Shown here in pieces: positions 1 through 8,695 of a stretch of DNA of 64,000 nucleotides (positions are counted from its first letter, which is position 1; every line of letters starts with the position of its first letter). The translations under genes were made by a program, and so were the position numbers. Under the pieces are notes generated by a model. It was given only the letters and a program-made list of their open reading frames with translations, made no database searches and had not been told where the DNA came from. The stretch comes from Streptomyces caniscabiei (GTDB taxonomy: Bacteria; Actinomycetota; Actinomycetes; Streptomycetales; Streptomycetaceae): positions 124,001 to 188,000 of the forward strand of contig NZ_JABXWI010000008.1 in the NCBI RefSeq assembly GCF_014930365.1, in the 5' to 3' direction.

Positions 1-738
1 GTGACAGAACTGGCCCATGCCCTGACGGCCGGACGCGTGGGCGATGCCGTGCAGCAGCTTCTGCAGATCGCCCATGTCCCGGTCGGTGAGCAGACCCAGC
101 TCATGGAAACGGGAGATCCGCTCCGCGTAGTCCAGCGGGGCGTCGAACGTCCCCGCCGGCGGCCGCCACGCGTTCAGCCGGCAGATCGCGGCGAGCGCCG
201 TTCGGATGTCGGCGCGCGGTGGCGCCTCCACCGGATGCCGCTGGAGGGCCGCCACCCGCCCCGGCATCCGCTCGATGACCAGGGTGCAGTTGTCCGGGTC
301 CGCCGCGATCAGCCTCGGCGCCCGCACGGGGGGGCGGTGCCGGACGAACGAGCGGTATGCGGCTATTTCGTGCCGGGCCCGCTCCTCCCAGATGGAGGAA
401 TGATCCAGTAAACACTTGGCGACGGCCGTGCTGCGCCCTGTCGTACCGACGAGCAGCACCGAGCGGCCACTGCGGCGCAGCACCTGGACCGGGGTGAACT
501 CCGGACAGATGCGGTGCACCGACGCGATCGCCGTGCGCAGCTGCGCGCCCTGGGGGCCGGACAAGTCGAGTCTCCCGCTGAGCGGTTGGGTGCCGAGCCC
601 CGGCACGCGCCGCGTCCGGCCGCCTCCGAGCATCGGGGCCGCCGTACGCGTGGGGTCGAGGTAGGGGCCGCCGCTGCCCGGCTGGCGGGGGTGCAGCGAC
701 CGGGGAGGAGCGGACACGGAGGACGATGCTGCGTACAT
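1..738 (-). CDS. Aminoglycoside/choline-kinase-like phosphotransferase, 3' end beyond window
   Basis: An open frame of 246 codons runs from an ATG at 738 to the window edge with no stop, so the C-terminal half is missing. Visible features fit the APH fold: a long flexible N-terminus (residues 1-60), a nucleotide-lobe strand ending VAKCLL with a candidate ATP-binding Lys near 108, a following Glu/His-Glu helix (HEIAAY, 124-129) and a hinge-like segment LVIERMPGR (153-161). The last visible residue is a His after GQFC, probably the first residue of the HxD catalytic loop. Substrate cannot be inferred. It is divergent from the NsdA/B-like gene. The start is uncertain because no strong ribosome-binding site precedes it. 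Confidence 0.7.
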   Translation of the reverse strand, partial: MYAASSSVSAPPRSLHPRQPGSGGPYLDPTRTAAPMLGGGRTRRVPGLGTQPLSGRLDLSGPQGAQLRTAIASVHRICPEFTPVQVLRRSGRSVLLVGTTGRSTAVAKCLLDHSSIWEERARHEIAAYRSFVRHRPPVRAPRLIAADPDNCTLVIERMPGRVAALQRHPVEAPPRADIRTALAAICRLNAWRPPAGTFDAPLDYAERISRFHELGLLTDRDMGDLQKLLHGIAHASGRQGMGQFCH

Positions 739-974
739 GGGGGAAGACAGATCCCTTCGTGTGCCGGCGAGGTCACGCGCTGCCCGCCCCGGCCGTACCG
801 GGGACACCCTGGGGAGTGCCCGTCGGGGCGACCGGGTCGGGGTGGCGCTTTCCTACCTGACACCGGATGGGCCCTGGCACACCATCTAGCGCACCCTGGC
901 GAAGCCTGGCGAATAGTCCCCGAGCAACTGACAGCGGGCTACATTCAACTCAGCCGAGAACCTGGGGGCTTGAC

Positions 975-2486
975 GTGAGCGGACAACCCAATACCCGACT
1001 CGCAGACCTGTTCGGCCTGGCCGGCTGGTCCAAGGGAGAGCTCGCGAGGCTGGTCAACCGGCAGGCGGCGGCCATGGGCCACCCCCAGCTGGCGACCGAC
1101 ACCTCACGGGTACGGCGGTGGATCGACATGGGAGAGATCCCGCGCGATCCCGTGCCACGGGTGCTGGCGGCGCTGTTCACCGAGCGTCTCGGCCGTGTCG
1201 TGACCATCGAGGACCTCGGTCTGGTCCGGCACGGGCGTACGGGGAAACGGCAGGGCGGCGGGAATGTGGAACATCCCGACGGTGTGCCGTGGGCGCCCGA
1301 ACGGACCGCCGCGGTCCTCACCGAATTCACGGGAATGGACCTCATGCTCAACCGACGCGGCTTGGTGGGTGCGGGCGTCGCGCTCACCGCGGGACCCGCA
1401 CTCAGCAGCGCCATGCACGACTGGCTGCACACCGATCCGGCCCTCGCGGCCGACGCCCCCGACCTCGACAACCCCCTGCCCGCCGACCCCGCTGGGTTCG
1501 ACCGTTACGAGGCCGCCCCCATCGGGTCGCAGGAGATCGAGGAACTGGAGCGCTCGGTCGAGGTGTTCCGGGCCTGGGACGCGGCCCGTGGCGGCGGGCT
1601 GCAACGCAAGGCTGTCGTGGGACAGCTCAACGAGGTGGGAGGCATGCTCTCCTACCGCCACCCCGAACATCTCCAGCGGCGCCTGTGGGGCGTCGCCGCC
1701 AACCTCGCCGTCCTCGCCGGCTGGATGTCGCACGACATCGGCCTCGAACCCACCGCCCAGAAGTACTTCATCATCGCCGCCCACGCCGCCCGGGAGGGTG
1801 GTGACCGGCCCCGCGCCGGCGAGGCCCTCTCCCGGGCGGCCCGACAACTGGTGCACCTCGGCAAGCCCGACGAGGCGCTCGACCTGATGAAACTCGCCCA
1901 GTCCGGATCCGGCGACCAGGTCCTGCCGCGCACCAAGGCCATGCTCCACACGGTCGAGGCCTGGGCGCAGGCCTCCCTGGGCAAGGGCCAGGCCATGCGC
2001 CGCACCCTGGGCCAGGCCGAGGACCTGTTCGTCTCCGACCGTGGGGACGTACCGCCGCCGAGCTGGATGCAGATGTTCAACGAGGCGGATCTGTACGGCA
2101 TGCAGGCCCTGGCCTACCGCACCCTCGCGGAGCATGAACCGGCCGCGGCCCAGCACGCCCGGCACTACGCGGAGAAGGCGCTGGACCTCAGGACGAACGC
2201 CCAGGGGAGGTCGCAGATCTTCGACTACCTGTCGATGGCCTCGGCCTGCTTCATCGGCGACGACCCGGAGCAGGCCAGCGGGTACGCGCGCCTGGCACTG
2301 GCGTCGATGGGCTCCAACTCCTCCCACCGCACCTGGGACCGGCTGCGTGAGATGTACCGGCTCACCGGTCAGTACTCCAGCTATCCGAAGATCCAGGATC
2401 TGCGGGAGGAGATCAAGCTCGCCCTGCCCAAGCCCCAGGCGAAGGTCCCGCTGCCGAAGAACAGGGGCGACATCGCCCCGGCGTGA
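975..2486 (+). CDS. NsdA/NsdB-type TPR regulator of differentiation
   Basis: The 503-aa product starts at a GTG (MSGQPNTRLADLFGLAGWSK), chosen because the conserved family N-terminus begins here, although longer in-frame upstream codons exist. The N-terminal 90 residues form an HTH-like block with the segment TSRVRRWIDMGEIPRDP. A helical TPR-like body follows (about 180-480) and a Lys/Pro-rich tail ends the protein. This family includes Streptomyces coelicolor NsdA and NsdB, cytoplasmic proteins whose loss advances sporulation and antibiotic production. Which paralogue this is cannot be settled: the neighbours (a phosphotransferase and a PP2C phosphatase) do not match the core nsdA locus as I remember it. 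It converges on the phosphatase gene. Confidence 0.75.
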   Translation: MSGQPNTRLADLFGLAGWSKGELARLVNRQAAAMGHPQLATDTSRVRRWIDMGEIPRDPVPRVLAALFTERLGRVVTIEDLGLVRHGRTGKRQGGGNVEHPDGVPWAPERTAAVLTEFTGMDLMLNRRGLVGAGVALTAGPALSSAMHDWLHTDPALAADAPDLDNPLPADPAGFDRYEAAPIGSQEIEELERSVEVFRAWDAARGGGLQRKAVVGQLNEVGGMLSYRHPEHLQRRLWGVAANLAVLAGWMSHDIGLEPTAQKYFIIAAHAAREGGDRPRAGEALSRAARQLVHLGKPDEALDLMKLAQSGSGDQVLPRTKAMLHTVEAWAQASLGKGQAMRRTLGQAEDLFVSDRGDVPPPSWMQMFNEADLYGMQALAYRTLAEHEPAAAQHARHYAEKALDLRTNAQGRSQIFDYLSMASACFIGDDPEQASGYARLALASMGSNSSHRTWDRLREMYRLTGQYSSYPKIQDLREEIKLALPKPQAKVPLPKNRGDIAPA

Positions 2487-2502
2487 CCGCGCGGGGCCCG
2501 CT

Positions 2503-2536
2503 CCTCAGGAGCTGACCCGCCTCAGGAGCTGACCCG
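2503..2536. repeat. Perfect tandem duplication of 17 bp at convergent gene ends
   Basis: Two adjacent identical 17-bp copies (2503-2519 and 2520-2536, unit CCTCAGGAGCTGACCCG) span the stop codon of the minus-strand phosphatase gene. The second copy contains the real stop and last codons. The first copy is the duplicate, lying between the convergent genes. The unit contains a short GCTCC/GGAGC dyad. It looks like replication slippage rather than a regulatory site. Confidence 0.85.
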
Positions 2537-3955
2537 GGCGACGAGCACGCACGCGTCGTCCGTGCGCTCCCTCTCGCCGAACTCCTCCACCACTGCCCGT
2601 ACGCATTCCTGGGCCGTCCGTGCCTCGCCGAACCGCGGGGCCAGGTCCAGCAGCCGCTGGACGGCTGCCTCTCCTCCGCGCCGGGGGACCAGCCCGTCGG
2701 TGTGCAGGAGCAGCAGATCGCCCTGTTCGAGGGTCACTTCGGCCTGCCCGTAGACGGCACCCGAGGTCGCTCCGAGCAGTACACCGTCCGGCGCGGGCAG
2801 TACGCGCCCCGTCCCGCCGCGGAACAGCAGCGGGGCGGGGTGCCCGGCCTGTGCCCAGACGAGGGTGCGGGTCGCCGGCCGGTAGCGGCAGCAGACGGCA
2901 CTGCCGAGCGCCGGCTGCACCGTGGCGTCCAGTAACTGGTTGAGGCAGGCCATCAGCCGGCCCGGATCGGTGCCCGACATCGCCATGCCGCGCAGCGCGC
3001 CGATCAGCATCGCCATGCCCGAGGTGACGGTGACGCCGTGCCCGGTGAGGTCGCCGACGCTCAACAGGCTCTCGCCGCCCGGCAGTTCCAGGGCGTCGTA
3101 CCAGTCGCCGCCGATCAGCGCGCTGGTCGAGCAGGGCAGGTAGTGGGCGGCCAGGTCCAGCCGTGCGGGGCCCTGCTGCGGGAGCCGCAGGGGGCCGCGC
3201 CACGGCGGCAGCACGGCCTCCTGCAGCTCGACCGCGAGCCGGTGCTCGGTCTGCGCGATGTGCCGCTGACGGTGCAACGAGTCACGCGTCTCGCTCACCG
3301 CCCGCTGACTGCGCCGCAGTTCGCTGACGTCCCGCAGGACGGCCCACATGGAGGCCGTGCCGCCGTCGTCGTCGAGCACGGGCTCGCCCATCATGTGCAC
3401 GGTGCGCACCCCGCCGTCGGGCAGCACGACGCGGAACTCCCCGTCGATGCGTTTCGCGTCGATGAGGCAGTCCGTGACCATCGCCGTCAGGTGCGGACGG
3501 TCCTCGTCGAGGACCAGCGACGGCAGTTCGTCCAGGGTGAGCGGCGGGGCGGCGGGGTCGCGGCCGAGGATCTGGAACAGCTCGCCGGACCAGCTCGCCT
3601 CGTCCGTCAGGAGGTTCCACTCGGCGCTGCCGACCCGGCTGAGCAGTGACTCGCGCCGAGGAGCCGGTGGCGGCGCGACCGGGATGCCGACCGCGCTCGC
3701 GGGGGCGGGCGGCGGCGGTGCCGGACCGTCCCGCAGCTGGGCCAAGTGGTCGTCCAGGTCGCTCAGTTGATGAAGGGCCAGGTCGTAGAGCGCCCGCTGC
3801 CAGCGGATCTCGGGATCGGCCTCGTCGGCGGGGGCGTCGCGCCGTACGGCGTCCATGTCGCCCCGCAGCCGTCGCGTCTGCGACATGAGCGCGTCGACCT
3901 GGCCGCGTCGGGGCGGCTGGGCGGCGGAGCGATCCGCAGAGAGAGGGGACGGCAT
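2522..3955 (-). CDS. PAS-containing PP2C (RsbU/SpoIIE-type) serine phosphatase
   Basis: The 477-aa protein probably dephosphorylates an anti-sigma-antagonist-type protein in a partner-switching pathway. An N-terminal helical segment with heptad-like leucines (about 20-80) is followed by a Pro/Ala linker and a PAS domain (about 105-235, ending FRVVLPDGG...VLRDVSEL). A connecting helix leads into a C-terminal PP2C/SpoIIE domain with the metal-binding motifs GGDWYDA, GDLTGHG and a terminal DDACVLV. The ATG at 3955 was chosen because GGAG lies six bases upstream. A GTG one codon earlier is too close to that site. No kinase or STAS partner is adjacent. The PAS ligand is unknown. Confidence 0.88.
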   Translation of the reverse strand: MPSPLSADRSAAQPPRRGQVDALMSQTRRLRGDMDAVRRDAPADEADPEIRWQRALYDLALHQLSDLDDHLAQLRDGPAPPPPAPASAVGIPVAPPPAPRRESLLSRVGSAEWNLLTDEASWSGELFQILGRDPAAPPLTLDELPSLVLDEDRPHLTAMVTDCLIDAKRIDGEFRVVLPDGGVRTVHMMGEPVLDDDGGTASMWAVLRDVSELRRSQRAVSETRDSLHRQRHIAQTEHRLAVELQEAVLPPWRGPLRLPQQGPARLDLAAHYLPCSTSALIGGDWYDALELPGGESLLSVGDLTGHGVTVTSGMAMLIGALRGMAMSGTDPGRLMACLNQLLDATVQPALGSAVCCRYRPATRTLVWAQAGHPAPLLFRGGTGRVLPAPDGVLLGATSGAVYGQAEVTLEQGDLLLLHTDGLVPRRGGEAAVQRLLDLAPRFGEARTAQECVRAVVEEFGERERTDDACVLVARVSS

Positions 3956-4331
3956 CACGTACTCCGATGGGGGACGGTACGACCAACGCTGACGTAAGGG
4001 CCGATTACGACTCTGGCACAGCCCCCGACGCGCTGTAAGGGATTTGGCAAGACACGATGCGGTGGTGCTTCCGGCATATGCCACCGTCCTCGCGGTCGGG
4101 GTCGCCCACCGCGGGCCGATGCGCGTCCCGAGGGTTCAAGTCGTAGGAATCGTACGTGACTTGACGGACCGTCGACCGCATTCACCTGTCTTTCATTCCC
4201 CTGTTCGAAGGGCATATGTGCGAGCGTTCCCTCGGGTCGGTGAGTGACATGGGTCACAGCGATACATCCAGGAGGCCGCGCCCTGCGAAACCTCTCGGCA
4301 GGAAGAGCTTCATCCGAAACGGAGACCGTTG
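3956..4331. other. Divergent intergenic region between phosphatase and SsgA-like genes
   Basis: No convincing gene lies in this 376-bp stretch. It holds the two divergent promoter regions. Visible details are a 10-bp perfect palindrome GGCATATGCC near 4071-4080, a related GGCATATG at about 4213 and a TTGACG hexamer near 4160 that could be a -35 box for the plus-strand gene. I could not pair the hexamer with a good -10 box. Confidence 0.4.
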
Positions 4332-4745
4332 ATGACCGTCACGCTGGAACAGCCCGCCCGCGCGCTCCTCGTCACCGACGAGGACCGGGAGGTCCCGGTG
4401 CCCGCGAGCCTGCGCTATTCCTCCGACGATCCGCTGGCCGTGCACCTCGACTTCCCTGCCGACATCTCGCTGAGCGGTTCGATGGTGACCTGGACCTTCT
4501 CCCGGGGACTGCTGGAGGAGGGCGTACGCGCCCCCGCGGGCGCCGGCGACGTGCACATCCGGCCCAGCGGCCGCTGCCGCACGGTGGTGGAGCTGCACTC
4601 CCCGCACGGCATGGCCCTGCTCCGGTTCGAGAAGGCGGCACTCCAGCGCTTCCTGCTGCGCAGCTACGCCGTCGTCGCCGCCGGGAGCGAGGAGGTGGGC
4701 CCCGCGCTCGACCGGGGTCTGACGTCCCTCCTGCGGGGTGTCTGA
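4332..4745 (+). CDS. SsgA-like sporulation/cell-division protein (SALP)
   Basis: The 137-aa length and sequence match the SsgA-like family, found only in sporulating actinomycetes, whose members localise septation and spore-wall steps (SsgB recruits FtsZ). Family-typical segments include PVPASLRYSSDDPLAVHLDFP in the first half, a central WTFSRGLLEEG, and the end segment LRFEKAALQRFL. The ATG at 4332 is preceded by GGAG seven bases upstream. The in-frame TTG one codon before it is less likely. The subfamily (SsgA to SsgG) cannot be assigned by eye. It is monocistronic and converges on the baeRF gene across a hairpin terminator. Confidence 0.88.
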   Translation: MTVTLEQPARALLVTDEDREVPVPASLRYSSDDPLAVHLDFPADISLSGSMVTWTFSRGLLEEGVRAPAGAGDVHIRPSGRCRTVVELHSPHGMALLRFEKAALQRFLLRSYAVVAAGSEEVGPALDRGLTSLLRGV

Positions 4746-4746
4746 C

Positions 4747-4779
4747 CTCCGGCCCGGCGACGCGGGTGCGGGGCCGGAG
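4747..4779. terminator. Bidirectional hairpin between convergent genes
   Basis: Perfect 9-bp stem CTCCGGCCC / GGGCCGGAG enclosing a 15-nt loop. It lies between the stops of the SsgA-like and baeRF-type genes and could end both transcripts. There is no U-tract, as is usual in Streptomyces. Confidence 0.65.
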
Positions 4780-4785
4780 CGGGGC

Positions 4786-5889
4786 TCAGTAGCGCAGGAC
4801 GCCCGCGATGCCGCGCGCGTCGCCGAGCATGCCGTCGGGGACGAAACGGACCTCGGCGCCGGTGTCCAGGCACCGCTCGACGATCTCGTCCACGATGTCC
4901 TCGCGGACGTCGAGGTCGCCGCTCTCGGCCGGCACGAGATGCCCGCCGCCGTCACCGTCCGCGCGGACGGCCGTCCGGAAGTTCTCCTCGACGGCCAGCA
5001 GCTGGATCCGGCCCTGCTGGGCGTTCTGCCGGACCTCGTCGACGCCCGCGGCGAACGTCTTGTGGCCGCGCGCCGCTTCGAGCCGGCGGGCCACGGTGTC
5101 GGCGTTCCTGCGGTCCTCGGCGGCGACCACGGGCCGGACCGCCTGCCACACGGACTCCGGGGTGCCGTGCGCGAGACCGCCGTGCGGGACGTGGGCGGCG
5201 TCCCTGGTGACCGTGCCGATCTCGTCCAGCAGGGACAGCGCCGCCGTCTCGCCGGTGACGTACAGGGGGCGCTGCCGGGTGCGCAGCACCCGGGCGAGCG
5301 CGGCGTCGGCGTCGCGCAGGAAGTGCCGGGTGTCCTCGTCGCGGAAGGCGGACGGCAGGTCGCCGATCCGCTCCTGGCGCTCGGCGTCGAAGTTGTCGCG
5401 GTCCCTGGTCATCGGGAACCCGCCGACGCGCGCCTCGGTCACGCGGTCGCCGCCACCGCTCCACAGGGTGACCCGGTCGGGGGAGACCGCGAGCACCCAG
5501 AAGGGCCGCTCGGCGGCCTGCGCGGCCACCAGGTTGCGGGTGAGGAAGGTGTCCGAGAGGACCACGCGCTCCGGCACCGGGCGGGCCAGCGACCAGACCT
5601 GGTGCTCACCGGGCGCGGCGAAGATGGCCAGGCCGTCCTCGGCGTGCGTCAGATCCACCTCGGCCAGCGCCCGGTCCAGCTGTTCGACGACGTCGTGGCG
5701 CCGCTCCCGGCTGACGGCGGGATCGTGCTCCAGCCGTCTCTTCGCCTCGGCCACGACATTGCGCAGCCGGACCGGATCCTGGCTGTTCTCGGGCTCCCGG
5801 CGGTGGGTCGGCGTCAGTACCGACACCGCGGGGTAGGGCCGCGGACGGCGCAGTTCGACGAGGGTCGCGGGGCTGAGGGCATGCTCCAT
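4786..5889 (-). CDS. baeRF (eRF1-like) family protein
   Basis: The 367-aa cytoplasmic protein resembles the bacterial archaeo-eukaryotic release factor (baeRF) families, which are related to eRF1/Pelota and are suspected to act on ribosomes or RNA in stress. Family-like features are the N-terminal PAVSVLTPTHRREPENSQDP, the segment DTRHFLRDADAALARVL, PLYVTGETAALSLLDEIG in the middle, and a C-terminal eRF1-domain-3-like block with the acidic VREDIVDEIVERCLDTGAEVRFVPDGML. The ATG at 5889 gives the family-typical N-terminus, but its AAGGA abuts the start, so the start is tentative. No release-factor GGQ motif is visible, so a classical termination role is unlikely. It is monocistronic. Confidence 0.7.
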   Translation of the reverse strand: MEHALSPATLVELRRPRPYPAVSVLTPTHRREPENSQDPVRLRNVVAEAKRRLEHDPAVSRERRHDVVEQLDRALAEVDLTHAEDGLAIFAAPGEHQVWSLARPVPERVVLSDTFLTRNLVAAQAAERPFWVLAVSPDRVTLWSGGGDRVTEARVGGFPMTRDRDNFDAERQERIGDLPSAFRDEDTRHFLRDADAALARVLRTRQRPLYVTGETAALSLLDEIGTVTRDAAHVPHGGLAHGTPESVWQAVRPVVAAEDRRNADTVARRLEAARGHKTFAAGVDEVRQNAQQGRIQLLAVEENFRTAVRADGDGGGHLVPAESGDLDVREDIVDEIVERCLDTGAEVRFVPDGMLGDARGIAGVLRY

Positions 5890-5982
5890 TCCTTCACGAT
5901 AGGACTGATTCACGTATCGGGCATTTGGGGTAGTCGACTTCCTGGTGCGGGCCTGTGCGCAGGACGGCCGCAGGCGGCGGAA

Positions 5983-6026
5983 GAGCCCGCCGGCGCGCAC
6001 CGGTGAGGGTGCGCTCCGACGGGCTC
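5983..6026 (-). terminator. Hairpin downstream of the DUF4232-type gene
   Basis: An outer stem GAGCCCG/CGGGCTC and an inner stem GCGCACC/GGGTGCGC lie 26 bp beyond the stop of the minus-strand secreted-protein gene. It is a plausible factor-independent terminator without a U-tract. Confidence 0.6.
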
Positions 6027-6051
6027 GGCGGGGCGGCGGCCGCCGTGGGGG

Positions 6052-6582
6052 TCAGCCGACTTCCTTCTTCAGCGCCTTGTCGGCGGCGGCCTTGGACGGC
6101 TTCCACCAGGTCGTCACCGGCTCCCAGACCTTGACCTTCTTGGTGGCGCCCAGCTGCTTCAGGGTGAACGTGCGGCCGTAGAGGTTGGGGTTGGCCGACA
6201 CCGTGACGGTGCCGACGCGACGTGCCTCGGGGTCCTTGAGGTCGGCGATCGTGCGGACCGCGGCGTGGACCGTCTTCCCCGCGCCGACCTTGTACGGGCC
6301 GCTCTCGCCCGACGGCACCGGCTGGGCCGCCCCGTCGAGGTCGCCGAAGGTGACGACGGGGAGGCGGTCGATCGTGCAGGCGCGGGTGCCGGTGTTCTTG
6401 ACGCTGATGTGCACGATCCGCGTGTCCTTCGCCTGCTTGGCCCCCAGCTTGAGGACCTTCGACTTGCAGACCGGGGTCTTCGCGGCGGGCTGGGCCGCGA
6501 GCCCCTGGGGGGCGGCGGTCAGCAGGAGCGCGGCACCGGCGGTGGCCACGGTGGAGACGGTGAGCAAGGAACGGATACGCAT
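6052..6582 (-). CDS. Secreted DUF4232-type protein
   Basis: The 176-aa protein has a clear Sec signal peptide (residues 1-30: basic MRIR, a hydrophobic stretch, cleavage near AAQPAA). The mature part resembles the DUF4232 beta-sandwich seen in many Streptomyces secreted proteins: paired cysteines in TPVCKSK and TRACTIDRLPVVTFGD, then strands around SGPYKVGAGKTVHAAVRT. It is likely exported or cell-wall associated, function unknown. The C-terminus is Lys-rich. It appears monocistronic with a downstream hairpin. Confidence 0.75.
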   Translation of the reverse strand: MRIRSLLTVSTVATAGAALLLTAAPQGLAAQPAAKTPVCKSKVLKLGAKQAKDTRIVHISVKNTGTRACTIDRLPVVTFGDLDGAAQPVPSGESGPYKVGAGKTVHAAVRTIADLKDPEARRVGTVTVSANPNLYGRTFTLKQLGATKKVKVWEPVTTWWKPSKAAADKALKKEVG

Positions 6583-6706
6583 CGGTGGAATCCCCCAGTT
6601 TCAGTCACATACGGGTACGGCACGCGCAAACGTGACGTCTGCCCAGTGTGACGAGCGAGATGCGTCCGGGGTTGTACCGGATGCGCCCGTGTTGCACGCC
6701 CGATGC

Positions 6707-8368
6707 TCAATCGTCGACTCCGCATGAACTTCCGTCGTCGGGCAGCGTCCCGAACAGCAGGAAGTCGTCGACCTTGTCGTGCACGCACTTCGACGACCCG
6801 TACCCGGTGTGCCCCTTGCCCTTGTTGTCGAGGACGACCGCCGAGGAGCCGAGCCGCTTCGCCGTCTCCACGGTCCAGCGGTACGGGGTGGCCGGGTCGC
6901 CCCGGGTGCCCACGAGCAGCATCTTCGGGGTGTCGACGTCCCGCACCTCGTCGCGGATGAAGTCGGTGCCAGCGGGGCGGCCGTAGCACATCAGCACCTG
7001 GGTGAGCCGGTACCGGCCGAACACGGGGGAGGCGTCCTCGTAGGCGGCGCGCAGGTCCGCCAGATCGTCGGTGATCTTCTTGGCGGTGGGCCGGTCGGGG
7101 TCGTCGGCGCAGTTGATCGCCATGAGCGCGGCGGGGAGGTTGTCCAGCGGGATCTCCTCGATGTCGACCAGCCCTTCGTGCGGGGTCGGGCTGCCGGACG
7201 GGGTGGGGTCGACGGGTTCGTGCGGGCGGGCCGGAGCCGCGGCGCGCTGCGGGGTGCGGTGCGGGGCGCGGTACGGCGTGGCCGGTGGGGCGAAGCCGCC
7301 GCCGCTGAGCGCCATGACGCCTCGGGTGTCCCCGTCGTGGACGAGCATGTTGAGCGCCTGCGTGAGCATCGGCCACAGCTGTTCGCTGTAGAGGGCGTGC
7401 CCGATGGCGCCCACCAGGTCCTGGCCGGTGAAGTCCTGCCCGAAGTCCGACGGCACGGGGTTCTCGTCCAGTGAGTCGACCAGCGCCACGACCTGCTCAC
7501 GGGCCGAACGGGAGTCCTGCCCGAACGGGCACGTCAGCTCCTCGGTGCAGGCGTCGAGATAGTTCTCCAGCGCGGTCTGCTGACCCTGGGCGGCCACCAG
7601 GTTCTGCTCGGTCAGCGGCTCGGTCAGGGTGTCCACCCCGTCGAGCGCCATCCGGCCCACCTTCCCGGGGAACTGCGCGGCGTACACCGCGCCCAGCCGG
7701 GTGCCGTAGGAGAAGCCGAGGTAGTTGAGCTTCTTGTCGCCGAGGGCGGCGCGCATCACATCCAGGTCGCGGGCGGCGTCGAGGGTGCCTATGTGCGGCA
7801 GCACCGGGCCGGAGTTCTCCCGGCACTCGGCGGCCGCCCGCCGCAGCCGGTCGAGCGCGATCTTGGGGTCGTCGGTGTCCTCGCCGCCGTCGGTCGCCTC
7901 CAGGGCCTCGTCGGTGCCCTCGCCGCAGCTGACCGGGGAGGAACGGCCCACTCCGCGCGGATCGAAGGTGACGACGTCGTAGCCCTTGGTGAGGTCCATG
8001 AAGTCCTCGCCGCCGTAGGCGAGTTCGGGCACTCCCGGTCCGCCGGGGCCGCCGAAGTTCAGCAGCAGCGAGCCGCGTGAGTCGCCGGTTGCCCGGTAGC
8101 GCGCCAGCGCCAGGTCGAGGGTGCCGGCCCGGGGCCGGGAGTAGTCGAGCGGCACGGTGACCTTGCCGCAGCGCAGATCCCGGGGCATCTCCATGCCCTC
8201 GCACTTCGACCACTTGATCTTCTGGTCGTAGAAGCGGCTCAGGTCGGCCCGGCCGTCGTCCTGCTCGTCGTCGGCGCCCGCCGTCAGGGCGGGGAGTCCG
8301 GCGCCCAGCAGGGCGAGCACCGCGACCGCGGCTCCGGTGAGAGGGCGCCGCCTGTGCGTGGACCGCAT
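6707..8368 (-). CDS. Secreted alpha/beta hydrolase, tripeptidyl-aminopeptidase (TAP-like) family
   Basis: The 553-aa exported hydrolase resembles the Streptomyces SlpD/TAP family, which removes short peptides from protein N-termini outside the cell. A signal peptide covers residues 1-33 (RRRPLTGAAVAVLALLGAG). The hydrolase core has the oxyanion loop NFGGPGGPG, the nucleophile elbow GFSYGT and, in the C-terminal TAP-like domain, LLVGTRGDPATPY (candidate catalytic Asp) and NKGKGHTGY (candidate catalytic His). Four or more cysteines suggest disulfides. A His/Pro-rich insertion (PYRAPHRTPQR) lies between core and cap. The ATG at 8368 has GGAGG five bases upstream. Confidence 0.85.
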   Translation of the reverse strand: MRSTHRRRPLTGAAVAVLALLGAGLPALTAGADDEQDDGRADLSRFYDQKIKWSKCEGMEMPRDLRCGKVTVPLDYSRPRAGTLDLALARYRATGDSRGSLLLNFGGPGGPGVPELAYGGEDFMDLTKGYDVVTFDPRGVGRSSPVSCGEGTDEALEATDGGEDTDDPKIALDRLRRAAAECRENSGPVLPHIGTLDAARDLDVMRAALGDKKLNYLGFSYGTRLGAVYAAQFPGKVGRMALDGVDTLTEPLTEQNLVAAQGQQTALENYLDACTEELTCPFGQDSRSAREQVVALVDSLDENPVPSDFGQDFTGQDLVGAIGHALYSEQLWPMLTQALNMLVHDGDTRGVMALSGGGFAPPATPYRAPHRTPQRAAAPARPHEPVDPTPSGSPTPHEGLVDIEEIPLDNLPAALMAINCADDPDRPTAKKITDDLADLRAAYEDASPVFGRYRLTQVLMCYGRPAGTDFIRDEVRDVDTPKMLLVGTRGDPATPYRWTVETAKRLGSSAVVLDNKGKGHTGYGSSKCVHDKVDDFLLFGTLPDDGSSCGVDD

Positions 8369-8695
8369 ACGTGCCTCCAGGGAAGCCCGGCCAGGGCGAC
8401 CGGGGACGACCCCCGGATCACCATAGGCGGCCCCCCGGGGCCACGCCTCCCGGCGGGCGGGGCGCCCGGAAGTGCCGTAGCCTGCGGCGCTCCCGGGCAG
8501 TGGAGCCACGGACCGCGGGTAGCCCGAACGCGTGAACCCGGCCGTCGGACCGGCCCGACGCCCCGCGAGATCGGCTGTTTCCGGCGTCGCGGACGTGATC
8601 GGGATTCGGCGAGGATGCTGCGGGGCGCGGCCGACCACCGTGCCCGCGGCCGCTCGGCGGCCGCGCACTCGCGACCTCAGCGAAGGAGCGCACAG
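8369..8695. other. Divergent intergenic region, hydrolase/GNAT
   Basis: No gene is supported in these 327 bp. The only strong structure is an 8-bp hairpin CGCGGCCG-CTCGG-CGGCCGCG at 8645-8665, just upstream of the GNAT ribosome-binding site, which may sit in its mRNA leader. No clear -35/-10 pair was found. Confidence 0.4.

Noticed and set aside
4133..4142. GGTTCAAGTC, resembling a tRNA T-loop
   Set aside because: The flanking five bases on each side do not pair and no acceptor, D or anticodon arm can be drawn.
8645..8665. Hairpin upstream of the GNAT gene as a terminator of the hydrolase gene
   Set aside because: The hydrolase gene is transcribed away from it, so it cannot terminate that gene.
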